Assembly: GCA_964396185.1 (NCBI GenBank)
Contig: CAYNEI010000003.1
Span: forward strand, 1 to 64,000
Direction: 5' to 3'
DNA length: 64,000 bases
Source of the DNA: CAYNEI01 sp964396185
Lineage (GTDB): Archaea > Thermoplasmatota > SW-10-69-26
In this document: positions 26,510-34,853 of the stretch, piece by piece
How positions within the stretch are numbered: the stretch's first letter is position 1
How the letters are laid out: each line of letters starts with the position of its first letter
Notes under the pieces: generated by a model
The model's database searches: none
Told to the model about the DNA's origin: nothing
Seen by the model: only the letters and a program-made list of their open reading frames with translations
Program-made: the position numbers and the translations under genes

Positions 26510-27562
26510 TCAGAGCATCTCCCATTTGACGACGCGATTAGACCCAATATCCACGGCCGCGCATCGGCCAACGATTTCATCGAGCAGGTAGGGGGGGATA
26601 CCAGTACCAGGCCGTTTAGTGGTTAAATCCTCTTTTCGAATCTCCTCGCCTTTTTGGATATCTCTAGTGGTGACGAGGCTCCGCCGCCCCTTCCTTGCAA
26701 TCTCCCTCTCCGCGTCGGTCAAGCGAGGATAGGAGGATCCGAGCGCACGCTCGGTCCTGCGCACAGCCTCAACCATCTGTTGGAATTCTTCTGGCTCAAG
26801 GGCGAAGGAGTGATCTGGGCCTTCTAAGGTCCGATCTATCGTCAGGTGCTTTTCTATGATATTGACACCCAACGCCGTGGCCGCGGTTGGCATCGTCGAC
26901 GGATCGAGGGTGTGATCCGAGAAACCGATCGGAGAATCGAAGGCCATTTGATATGTGGCCAGGACGCGGAGGTCAATCAGCGAGTAGTCTTCGCACGGGT
27001 AAAGGCTCGTGCAGTGAAGGATGGCGAAGTTATTGTTCCCCGTGGATTCCATGGCCTCAACAGCCCGCGCAACGTCTTCCATGGTGGATGCGCCCGTGGA
27101 AATAAGTACAGGCTTGCCCGTCGCAGCCGCCGCCTTTATGGTGGGGATATCCGTAATTTGTACAGAACCGAACTTGAACGCAGGCACGTCGAGTTTCTCC
27201 AGTCTATGGACATCGCGGATGTGAGATGGAGTCGAGAAGCAGATGAGGCCCTTCTTTTCGGCATACGCCGCGAGATCCGCGTACATGTCGTAAGGTAGGC
27301 TGGCTCTTTCCAGTGCGTCCCTTAGCTGATCCTCCGTTTCTTCCATCGTTGGGAAATCAGTGAAGTCTTCTGAAATCCATGCATCGACCTCGAAGGATTG
27401 GAACTTGACCGCGTCCGCGCCAGCTGACGCTGCGGCGTCGATATGTGCGCGGGCAATCTTCAAGTCCTGATTGTGGTTCGATCCAATCTCCGCGATTAGG
27501 AAACACGGATGCCCACTGCCGATATCCCTGTCTCCAATCCGTATCGTCTTCTTTCCAGGCAG
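26510..27562 (-). CDS. neuB: N-acetylneuraminate / pseudaminate synthase (NeuB, PseI family)
   Basis: This enzyme condenses phosphoenolpyruvate with a hexose to form a nine-carbon acid. The TIM-barrel shows AGADAVKFQSF, FGSVQITDIPTIKAAA and GFSDHTLDPSTM, and the C-terminus has the antifreeze-like SAF domain with TTKRPGTGIPP. The first ATG-type start (27463) leaves out the conserved N-terminus: codons upstream read IRIGDRDIG, then FLIAEIGSNHNQDLK, which all NeuB proteins have. No ATG, GTG or TTG lies in frame before it, but a CTG at 27562 follows GGAGG at a seven-base distance. I therefore extend the gene to that CTG. Size then is about 350 residues, as usual. Confidence 0.8.
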   Translation of the reverse strand: MPGKKTIRIGDRDIGSGHPCFLIAEIGSNHNQDLKIARAHIDAAASAGADAVKFQSFEVDAWISEDFTDFPTMEETEDQLRDALERASLPYDMYADLAAYAEKKGLICFSTPSHIRDVHRLEKLDVPAFKFGSVQITDIPTIKAAAATGKPVLISTGASTMEDVARAVEAMESTGNNNFAILHCTSLYPCEDYSLIDLRVLATYQMAFDSPIGFSDHTLDPSTMPTAATALGVNIIEKHLTIDRTLEGPDHSFALEPEEFQQMVEAVRRTERALGSSYPRLTDAEREIARKGRRSLVTTRDIQKGEEIRKEDLTTKRPGTGIPPYLLDEIVGRCAAVDIGSNRVVKWEML

Positions 27563-27564
27563 GT

Positions 27565-28374
27565 TTATTCCTCCTCTAGCCGTTTCTGGTATAGGGGCGA
27601 TTCTGGTCCCTCCGCCTCACGGTCTCGGTAATGGAGTGAAACCCGAATGCCCACCTCGCGACCATCCTCTTCGAAATACGCGCCCTCGTACGGTGGGAAG
27701 GTGCGGGCCCTGAGGATGTTGAGAAGGTGTCGGGCTTTATACTCCTTATCCAGCTCGATTTCGTCGATTTCCTCGACATCGGCGGTACGGTGATATGTCC
27801 CGCCCTGACCCTCCTGATGGTGGGGGGCCACTCTCCTTTCTAGAATCTTCGGCCATGTCTCCCTGAAAAGTTCAAGCGAGGCCTGTTCGAGCTTCCGATA
27901 GAGTGTTTGTCCAGTATCGACGGGTTCCTTCTCGACCCTCTTGCGAGCGATAACGGGTCCTGTATCGATCCCTTCGTCCAAGAAATGGATGGAGGTTCCG
28001 GCAGGTGTTCCTTCGACCAGGCTCCAGACGTTAGGGTATTGGCCCCGGTTGTAGGGCAGATAGGCAGGATGTAAATTGATCACCCCTTCAGGGAAGAGTT
28101 TGATGAGCCGGCCCTCCAGGATGTGGTCGAATAAAACCGATAGGCCCCGAGCTGGAGCTAAATCGTTGATTGACTCAAGAATCCTCTCATCGCTCAGATG
28201 ACGTGCTTCGAACATCTCGATGTCGTCTGGGAGAACATCGAGTATTTGCTCCCCATACGCCCGCGTGTCCGGGGGATGGAGGACCACTCCTGCGATTTCG
28301 TAATCGTGTCCGATGAGCCAGTCGGTCACCTTCCAACCTAGCCAGTTGTTGACGAATAGGAGCGTGCCGGTCAA
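27565..28374 (-). CDS. Formyltransferase-fold protein, candidate 2 (PseH position)
   Basis: This 269-residue protein has the formyltransferase motif NLHPAYLPYNRGQYPNVWSL near residue 99 and SIHFLDEGIDTGPVIARK near 128, with a longer C-terminal region than the protein at 24518. It lies between pseG and the neuB-like gene, the position normally taken by the N-acetyltransferase PseH. No GNAT-type acetyltransferase is seen in this window. Inference: the second amino group of the nonulosonic acid may be formylated, or acylated differently, instead of acetylated. Confidence 0.65.
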   Translation of the reverse strand: MTGTLLFVNNWLGWKVTDWLIGHDYEIAGVVLHPPDTRAYGEQILDVLPDDIEMFEARHLSDERILESINDLAPARGLSVLFDHILEGRLIKLFPEGVINLHPAYLPYNRGQYPNVWSLVEGTPAGTSIHFLDEGIDTGPVIARKRVEKEPVDTGQTLYRKLEQASLELFRETWPKILERRVAPHHQEGQGGTYHRTADVEEIDEIELDKEYKARHLLNILRARTFPPYEGAYFEEDGREVGIRVSLHYRDREAEGPESPLYQKRLEEE

Positions 28375-29450
28375 CTCAAATCTCCTCCGATTTTCCGCAT
28401 GCGGGACACAATTCGATCTGCACCGAGGCCATCCACGATGGTTCGAGCGCAGTTCGCCATGCGCTCCAGCGTTCCAGGATCTGAAGAAAGTCTATTCACA
28501 GCTTGCACAATCTGTTTCGGTTGGACCGTAGTCGCGGGCCCCAGGTTGACAGCAGCTCCAGCATCGCTGAGACCAGCGCATATGAGTCTCTGGTTGCCCG
28601 CTGTACGCATTAAAATCATCGGGACGCCTCGATGGCAGAGCTCCCAGCTAGTGCTCCCTCCGGCCGCAATCGCCAGGTCGGCCCATTCCATCAAGCCTGG
28701 CATCTCGTGAGTGTCGACAATAACCTCAAGTTGCTCCAATTCCTGTCCGCGGTCCTCGACTTCAGAGATGTGGGGGCTGGCTCCGCCGACAACCACCTTC
28801 GTGGAAACACCCGGCATAGGTTCATCAGCCAGCCCGTCGAGCACCCTAAGGACAGCTCCGCCGGAATCGGCTCCCCCGAGCGTGACGAGGAGACCCAATT
28901 CTCCGTTGGTGGATTCTCGCTCAGAGCGTCGTGGAACGAGGAATTCCTCGCGCAACATAGCGTAACGTGTACCCAGGAACGCGGTTGTGTGAGGGGCAAA
29001 CTCGTACTGCAATTCCTTGGCTCGGATGTTCTGGTTAACAAATAAATCTGCGATGTAGCGGTCCTGGTGGACAAGGTCATCGACGACAAGCAGCTGCGCA
29101 CCGGCAGCCCGAATCGCTCGTTGGAAGGCCTGGTCGAAATGGTACCCATCAGCAGCGACCCAAACGGGGCTTGGTTCCGACAGGTCGTCGAGGAGCGCGA
29201 GGGTGGCCTCGAGGTCTCGCGCATCGGGATGCTGGGCAGGTATAGACGAATGCTCGAATCCCTCAACCTCAAGGCGTTGCTCGACGCTTTTAACGAACCT
29301 TCCAAGGAACGTGGCTGTCCCTCCCGCTCTACGCCACGCCTGGGCGAGCGCGAGCATTCGCATGACGTGCCCGGTGCCTCGCCCAATGCTGGCATCCGCT
29401 CTGATTACGAGGGATGGGTCATCACGAGTCGAGTCTTTTCTGCTTGACAT
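28371..29450 (-). CDS. pseG: UDP-sugar hydrolase of pseudaminic acid synthesis (PseG)
   Basis: This 359-residue protein is of the PseG type, removing UDP from the 2,4-diamino-trideoxy-hexose to give the substrate of the NeuB/PseI enzyme. It begins SLVIRADASIGRGTGHVMRM, the standard PseG N-terminus with the catalytic His, and has LLVTLGGADSGG near 200 and AIAAGGSTSWELCHRGVPMI near 275. Start at 29450 lies within the end of the cytidylyltransferase gene (29-base overlap). It overlaps the formyltransferase gene by four bases. Confidence 0.85.
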   Translation of the reverse strand: MSSRKDSTRDDPSLVIRADASIGRGTGHVMRMLALAQAWRRAGGTATFLGRFVKSVEQRLEVEGFEHSSIPAQHPDARDLEATLALLDDLSEPSPVWVAADGYHFDQAFQRAIRAAGAQLLVVDDLVHQDRYIADLFVNQNIRAKELQYEFAPHTTAFLGTRYAMLREEFLVPRRSERESTNGELGLLVTLGGADSGGAVLRVLDGLADEPMPGVSTKVVVGGASPHISEVEDRGQELEQLEVIVDTHEMPGLMEWADLAIAAGGSTSWELCHRGVPMILMRTAGNQRLICAGLSDAGAAVNLGPATTVQPKQIVQAVNRLSSDPGTLERMANCARTIVDGLGADRIVSRMRKIGGDLS

Positions 29451-30153
29451 CAGCATTGATTTTCTCCAGCTCGGGGATGGCCTCGACGGTCTCCAGGATA
29501 GATTCCCAGGGGGCATCCTCGTCGACACGTTCGTAGACGCCGCGTACGAAAGCCAGATCTTCGGGTTCGTCGACAGTCCACCGATGATGGCTTTGGTTGG
29601 TGATGTGGGTGTGGCAGGCCACCTGGAAGGTCCCAGGGTTCTGGTAGATGTAGGGGGTAACGTGCTCACGGGTGGCCGGGTCCTTGTCCTCCTCCCATGC
29701 GGTGTGCAAGGCCTGGTAGGAGAAGACCTCGACGTCGAGACCCCGAGGGAAGGTCCGGGGCTCGATCGTGTTGCTGACGTAGTCAACGTCAGGTCGCTGT
29801 GCGTGGTAAGCCTGGATGACGTCGTCGACGACGCCGGGGTCAACTAGTGGGCAGTCGCTGGTGACGCGAACGATCGTATCCGCGCCGTGGGCTTGGGCGG
29901 CGCGGTAGTAACGGTCGAGAACGTCCTGCTCGGAGCCGCGGACCACGGGGGCTCCTAGGCGCTTAGCTTCCTGGACGATTGGGGCGTCCCGGCCCTCGAT
30001 GGTGGTGGCCACGACGATTTTGTTGAGGTGCTCGGCCTGGCCGAGGCGACGGAGCACGTGCTCAAGCATCGTCCGGCCATGGATGTCCTCCAGGACCTTG
30101 CCGGGCAGCCGGGTGCTGCCCATGCGAGCCTGGACAATCGCGGTGGTGTTCAC
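29422..30153 (-). CDS. pseF: CMP-nonulosonic acid cytidylyltransferase, PseF/SpsF type
   Basis: This 243-residue protein belongs to the cytidylyltransferase/SpsF group: IVQARMGSTRLPGKVLEDI (the PxRxGSxRxPxKxL signature) at the N-terminus, DAPIVQEAKRLGAPVVRGS and IVRVTSDCPLVDPGVV near 95. Enzymes of this kind activate pseudaminic acid as the CMP-sugar. It starts at a GTG at 30153 and overlaps pseG. The C-terminal end DVKQKRLDS is basic. Confidence 0.8.
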   Translation of the reverse strand: MNTTAIVQARMGSTRLPGKVLEDIHGRTMLEHVLRRLGQAEHLNKIVVATTIEGRDAPIVQEAKRLGAPVVRGSEQDVLDRYYRAAQAHGADTIVRVTSDCPLVDPGVVDDVIQAYHAQRPDVDYVSNTIEPRTFPRGLDVEVFSYQALHTAWEEDKDPATREHVTPYIYQNPGTFQVACHTHITNQSHHRWTVDEPEDLAFVRGVYERVDEDAPWESILETVEAIPELEKINADVKQKRLDS

Positions 30154-30159
30154 GCGTGG

Positions 30160-30792
30160 TCAGCTCTTGCGGGGGTGGACCATCTGGTCACAGTTGTTGG
30201 TCTCGGTGTACCGGAGGCGGGCGTCGCGGACGAGCTCAAGGTGGGAATCGACTTCCTTGGCGAGATTGACGCGCCAGCTGGCTGGTCATCGCAGTCGCTG
30301 TAGGAGATGGGCTCATGGGCCTCGATGCAGTCCTCTAAGCCCCAGATTAACTCGCTGCTGCACCGGAGAACCTCCTGTTATAACAGTGCGCGAGTTCTCT
30401 GGTGGCACGTGATGAGTACGCCGCTCGTGAAGACGGCCTAGAGGGGCTCGTCAGGAAAGGGCATAAGATGGCCGCTGGCTTGGACGATGGGTAGGTCGCG
30501 GCATTTCTCGCGCGAGGTCACGGTAGCGGAGCGGCGGAGTTCCACGCCATAAAAGTTCCCGAAACCCCCGTTTTGGAGGCAAACGAGCTGGCTGCCGATG
30601 TTGCAGCCGACCTCAAGAATCGGAGCTTCCGGGCCAACTTCCTGGAGGAAGAGATGGCTAGGCGCGGCGCAGCCCGTCGCGATCCCGGTAGTTGGCCTCC
30701 ATCTCCTCGAGGCTCTGGGGGTTCCTCTGGGTCTACGAGCGTTCGAACTTATTGCCCCAGGCCCTGGCCTGTTTGGTTTTCTCATGTGGCAC
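30160..30792 (-). pseudogene. Decayed pseudaminic-acid-biosynthesis-associated methylase
   Basis: Scattered frames over this stretch match the typical SAM methylase of pseudaminic clusters in the correct order. The start reads EKTKQARAWGNKFERS, then a stop (TAG), then TQRNPQSLEEMEANYRDRD. A frame change follows, then PILEVGCNIGSQLVCLQNGG and NFYGVELR (SAM motif I). Another stop and an apparent internal deletion come next, and finally a C-terminus with RCSSELIWGLEDCIEAHEPI and YTETNNCDQM. It begins at a GTG (30792) and ends at a TGA (30160-30162). So the enzyme is lost here. Confidence 0.7.
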
Positions 30793-30799
30793 CTGCGTG

Positions 30800-31945
30800 T
30801 CATGCGGTGACCTCGTCGAGCGCTCGGACCACGCGGGAGACGTCGCCTTCTGTCATTCGTGGGAAGAGTGGGAGTGTTAGGATCTCGTCGTAGGCGGCTT
30901 CGGCTACGGGGCAGTCGCCCGGCCCGGTGCCTAGCTTCTCCTGATAGTACGGGTGCAGATGAGTAGGGATGTAGTGAACGTTGCTGCCGATTGATCGCTG
31001 CCGGAGCGCGTCATAGACCTCGTCTCGGTGAACGCCGGTGGTCTCGGAGTCGATGCGCACGACGAAGATGTGGTAAGCGTGAGACGCACCCGCGTGCGTG
31101 GTTAGCGGCTCGATGCCCGTGAGCTTAGCAAGGGCCTCGCCGTACCATCCAGCGATTTCCTGGCGCTTCTCAATCCAACCTTTCAGCTTCCTCAGTTGGC
31201 TGACCCCAAGTGCGCAATGGATGTCTGAAAGTCGGTAGTTGTAGCCGAGAGTCACCATGTCGTAGCGGTAAGTTTGATTCTCGTTTCGTTGCTGATGGTC
31301 CAAGTTGAGACCGTGGTTGCGGAAGCGGCGGATGCGCTCGGCGTGGGACTCGTCGTCGGTGACGACCATGCCGCCTTCCCCGGTCGTGATGTGCTTGACG
31401 GGGTGGAAGCTGAAGCAGGAGAGTTCAGCCAGCGAGCCGACCGGTCTGCCGCGGTAGCTGGCCCCGATGGAGTGGCACGCGTCCGCCACGAGGGTGAGCT
31501 CGTGGTCCTCGCAGAGGTCCTGGAGCGCGTCGTAATCGCAGGGTTGACCCGCGTAGTCGACCGCGATGATGGCTCGGGTCTTCTCGCTGATGCGTTCCTC
31601 GGCGCTGGCCGGGTCGATGAGCAGGGAGCCTGGATCGACGTCCGCGAAGGCCGGCCGTGCTCGCTCGAAGAGCACCGCGTTCGCGGTGGCCGCGAAGGTC
31701 AAGCTCGGAACGATGACCTCGTCGCCTGGTTCGAGATCCAGCGCGTGCATCGCCCCGTGTAGGGCTGCTGTGCCGTTGGCGAGGGCCACAGCGTGCTCGG
31801 TGCCCGCGATGCTGGCGACGGCTTGCTCGAACTCCTGAACTGCGGGCCCGGTCGTGAGGAAGTCCGAGCGGAGCACCCGAGTGACGGCCTCGATGTCATC
31901 GTCATCGATGGCCTGCCGGCCGTACGGGAGGAACTCGTTGGACAT
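30800..31945 (-). CDS. pseC: UDP-4-amino-4,6-dideoxy-hexose aminotransferase (PseC family)
   Basis: This 381-residue PLP-dependent DegT/DnrJ/EryC1-type aminotransferase has FLTTGPAVQEFEQAV, VALANGTAALHGAMHAL, VIVPSLTFAATANAVLF and the PLP-lysine segment SFHPVKHITTGEGGMV near residue 185. PseC transfers an amino group to the 4-keto sugar made by PseB. The ATG at 31945 is chosen because the longer upstream reading frame is not conserved. It follows the pseB-like gene by 16 bases. Confidence 0.85.
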   Translation of the reverse strand: MSNEFLPYGRQAIDDDDIEAVTRVLRSDFLTTGPAVQEFEQAVASIAGTEHAVALANGTAALHGAMHALDLEPGDEVIVPSLTFAATANAVLFERARPAFADVDPGSLLIDPASAEERISEKTRAIIAVDYAGQPCDYDALQDLCEDHELTLVADACHSIGASYRGRPVGSLAELSCFSFHPVKHITTGEGGMVVTDDESHAERIRRFRNHGLNLDHQQRNENQTYRYDMVTLGYNYRLSDIHCALGVSQLRKLKGWIEKRQEIAGWYGEALAKLTGIEPLTTHAGASHAYHIFVVRIDSETTGVHRDEVYDALRQRSIGSNVHYIPTHLHPYYQEKLGTGPGDCPVAEAAYDEILTLPLFPRMTEGDVSRVVRALDEVTA

Positions 31946-31961
31946 GGTCAGCCTCGCGTGT

Positions 31962-32957
31962 TCAGGCTCTCGGTGCCGGGGTGGTCTCGTCGACGAGGGT
32001 GCGCAAATCGCTGACGTCGAGCCACTGGTCGTTGTCGCCCGAGGAGTACGAGAAGCCATCTGGCAAAGGCTTGCCGTCGGAGCCGTTGGTCTTCTTCCAC
32101 CATGGGTGGAGGGGCTCGACGATGAAGTGGTCCTGGAACTCGCGAGTGTGGCGCGACTCTTCTGCGCTGATGAGGACCTCGTGGATCTTCTCGCCAGGCC
32201 GGATCCCGATGATCTCGGTCTCGGTGTCGGGGGCGATGGCCTCGGCGAGGTCCATGATGTTCATGCTCGGAATCTTGGGCACGAAGACTTCCCCCCCGGC
32301 CATGCGTTCTAGGCTGTCGATGACGAACTCTACGCCCTGGTCCAGAGTGATCCAGAACCGGGTCATGCGCTCGTCGGTGATGGTGAGTTTGCCCTCCTCG
32401 GCTTGTTTGCGGAACAGCGGGATGACGCTTCCCCTGCTGCCGGCGACGTTGCCGTAGCGCACGCAGGCGAACCGAGCGCCGCCCTCGCCGGCGTACGAGT
32501 TGGCCTGGACCATGAGCTTCTCCATGACCAGCTTGGTTGCACCGTAGAGGTTGACCGGGTTTACTGCCTTGTCGGTGGAGAGCGCCAGCACCTTCTCGAC
32601 ATCCGTGTCGAGCGCGGCGTTGATAATGTTCTCAGCACCGTGGATGTTCGTCTTCACGGCTTCGATGGGGTTGTACTCGCACGCGGGGACCTGCTTGAGG
32701 GCTGCGGCGTGAATGACGATGTCGACGCCGTTGAACGCACGCGTGAGCCGGTCGCGGGAGCGAACGTCGCCGATGAAGTACCGGATTTCCGGGAACTCCT
32801 CTGGCGGGAAGCGTTGCCTCATCTCGTGTTGCTTGAGCTCGTCGCGGCTGAACACGATGAGCTTGTTCGGGCTATGGTCGCGCAGGACGGTCTCGATGAA
32901 CCGTTTCCCGAAGGAACCCGTGCCACCGGTAACCAAGACTGTCTTATCATCTAACAT
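31962..32957 (-). CDS. pseB: UDP-N-acetylglucosamine 4,6-dehydratase (PseB, inverting)
   Basis: This 331-residue short-chain dehydrogenase has VLVTGGTGSFGKRFIETVL, the NAD motif of the PseB/FlaA1 group, IVFSRDELKQHEM, VRYGNVAGSRGSVIP and NLYGATKLVMEKL (catalytic YxxxK). It starts the pathway to pseudaminic-type acid by forming the 4-keto-6-deoxy sugar with C5 inversion. The ATG at 32957 is preceded by GAGGATT. Gene order PseB, PseC, (methylase remnant), PseF, PseG is that of flagellin-glycosylation pseudaminate clusters. Confidence 0.9.
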   Translation of the reverse strand: MLDDKTVLVTGGTGSFGKRFIETVLRDHSPNKLIVFSRDELKQHEMRQRFPPEEFPEIRYFIGDVRSRDRLTRAFNGVDIVIHAAALKQVPACEYNPIEAVKTNIHGAENIINAALDTDVEKVLALSTDKAVNPVNLYGATKLVMEKLMVQANSYAGEGGARFACVRYGNVAGSRGSVIPLFRKQAEEGKLTITDERMTRFWITLDQGVEFVIDSLERMAGGEVFVPKIPSMNIMDLAEAIAPDTETEIIGIRPGEKIHEVLISAEESRHTREFQDHFIVEPLHPWWKKTNGSDGKPLPDGFSYSSGDNDQWLDVSDLRTLVDETTPAPRA

Positions 32958-32977
32958 GTTGAATCCTCGTCCTCGGG

Positions 32978-34789
32978 TCATACGTCGACGCCGACAGCCA
33001 GTTCCCCTGCGAGCTTCTGGAACCTCGGATCCCGATCCATCAACTCTCTGTACCTCCCAGAAGCGACCAAACTACCCTGATCGATCAGATGGATGGTGTC
33101 GCACCCCTCGATTGTCTTGAAGCGGTGGGCGATGACGATGAGGGTTTTGCGACCGTGGAGTTCCTCAATAGCTTGAGTGATCATAGCTTCAGTTGCGCCA
33201 TCGATGCTGCTCGTGGCCTCGTCGAAGACCAGTACCGGGGGGTCGTGGTACAGCGCCCTGGCGATACCGAGACGTTGACGTTGCCCTCCTGAGAGTCTTA
33301 CGCCGTTCTCCCCGACGAGCGTGTCGTACCCATCCGGTAGCTCCTCGGCAATGAAATCGTGGATCTGCGCGGTCCTCGCCGCGCGTTCGACTGCCTCATC
33401 GTCGATCTCCGCGCCCCTCAACCCGTAAGCGATGTTCCGGCGGATTGTCGTATCCGCGAGGTAAATCTCTTGTGGAACATAGCCTAGGTTCGCTTGCCAG
33501 AGATGAGCGTTTGCTCGGTGAATCTCGATATCATCGACCAAGAGCTGGCCCGCCGTCGGATTCAGCAGACCGAGAATCAGGTCGACGATCGTTGTCTTGC
33601 CGGCCCCAGTTTGCCCAACGAAACCCACCGCCTGATTCTTCTGGATCGTCAGCGAGATGTCCTCGAGTGCGGGCGATGAGCCACTGGGGTAACAGTACGT
33701 CACTCCTCGCAACTCGATGTGTGACTCGAACGAAAGCGGGTCCACCTGTTCCCCTTCGGGCCCCAGGGTGCGGGCGTTATCAAGGTCGAGCGCCCGTTCG
33801 ATGGACTCGAAAATCGCATCCGTGAACCGGAAAGAGGCTTTCGCTTCGAAGATCGAGCGGAAGGCAGGCATCATCCTGTAACCAGCGTACACCAGAACCC
33901 CCATCGTCGGTACGATCGACCCCATGGGTCGGCCTGTGATGATGAAAGCCAGAACGATGGCGACCAGACTCCCCATCGCCAAGGCTTCGATCACGTACTT
34001 GGGCAGCGCAGCATACACGTTCCTCGAAGCCATGGTCTTTGCGACAGTGCTGGAATGAGGCTCGAACCGCTCGAGGAACCGGCTCTCTCGGCCAAGCAAT
34101 TTGACGTCTTTGATGCCCCCAAAGGCCTCGGCAGTCGCCTGGTACTGTGCCCGGTTTGCATCGCGATACCCTCGTCCGAGATCCTTGAGGCGAGCACGGA
34201 TGATACCGTACGCAATCGCGTAGCCTCCACCCACGACCGTTGCCATCACCAGTGTGGCAAGTGGGTCGACGTAGAGCATGAGGAGGACCATGGCGGCCGC
34301 TGTCGATCCATTCGCGAACATCGAGAGTACAGGGCTTAACAGACCTTTCGACACCTGCCCGGCTTCCGAGAGAATGTTCTTGTTGAGCTCTGCTGTGTTC
34401 TGATCAAGGAAGAACTCGTAATCTCGGCCGAGGTACTGCTTCAGAAGCCGAACTGCGAGGTTGTGTCGAACCTGCATCTCATACCGTACGCGCGCCCAGT
34501 GGGAAAACGACGCTGCAACGTTTGCAATGACCAGGAGTGCGAAGACGGCCAAGCCGGTTGCAATCAGGAAGTTCGGGTAGCTCTCAAAACCAAGGGAGTC
34601 GTAGACGTAGCCCGTGAGCCCCGAGTTGACCGCCTCTTGATTGGTTACGAGGTGGAGGAAGGGGAAAAGTGAGCCCGCGCTGGCCACCTGGAGGGTGGCG
34701 GAGAGGAGCATGATGCCTACGACCCCGGTCGCTTGCACCCGCTCTTTCGGGGTGAGCAGATCGTAGAGCTTCTTTAGGTCCTTGCGCAT
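32978..34789 (-). CDS. ABC exporter, MsbA/lipid-linked glycan type
   Basis: This 603-residue half-transporter joins a six-helix membrane domain (residues about 1-330) to an ATPase domain with GFVGQTGAGKTTIVDLIL (Walker A near 390), LSGGQRQRLGIARALYH (signature) and VLVFDEATSSID (Walker B). It acts as a homodimer or with itself; it probably flips or exports a lipid-linked sugar or other cluster product. The N-terminal DLKKLYDLLTPKERVQ is typical of MsbA/PglK-like exporters. It is followed 20 bases later by pseB. Confidence 0.85.
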   Translation of the reverse strand: MRKDLKKLYDLLTPKERVQATGVVGIMLLSATLQVASAGSLFPFLHLVTNQEAVNSGLTGYVYDSLGFESYPNFLIATGLAVFALLVIANVAASFSHWARVRYEMQVRHNLAVRLLKQYLGRDYEFFLDQNTAELNKNILSEAGQVSKGLLSPVLSMFANGSTAAAMVLLMLYVDPLATLVMATVVGGGYAIAYGIIRARLKDLGRGYRDANRAQYQATAEAFGGIKDVKLLGRESRFLERFEPHSSTVAKTMASRNVYAALPKYVIEALAMGSLVAIVLAFIITGRPMGSIVPTMGVLVYAGYRMMPAFRSIFEAKASFRFTDAIFESIERALDLDNARTLGPEGEQVDPLSFESHIELRGVTYCYPSGSSPALEDISLTIQKNQAVGFVGQTGAGKTTIVDLILGLLNPTAGQLLVDDIEIHRANAHLWQANLGYVPQEIYLADTTIRRNIAYGLRGAEIDDEAVERAARTAQIHDFIAEELPDGYDTLVGENGVRLSGGQRQRLGIARALYHDPPVLVFDEATSSIDGATEAMITQAIEELHGRKTLIVIAHRFKTIEGCDTIHLIDQGSLVASGRYRELMDRDPRFQKLAGELAVGVDV

Positions 34790-34853
34790 GGGTTTTGAGC
34801 CTCTGGTATGGTTGGCGGCGAGATGCGAGCCAGGTGGGTCAGCGGGACGTTGA

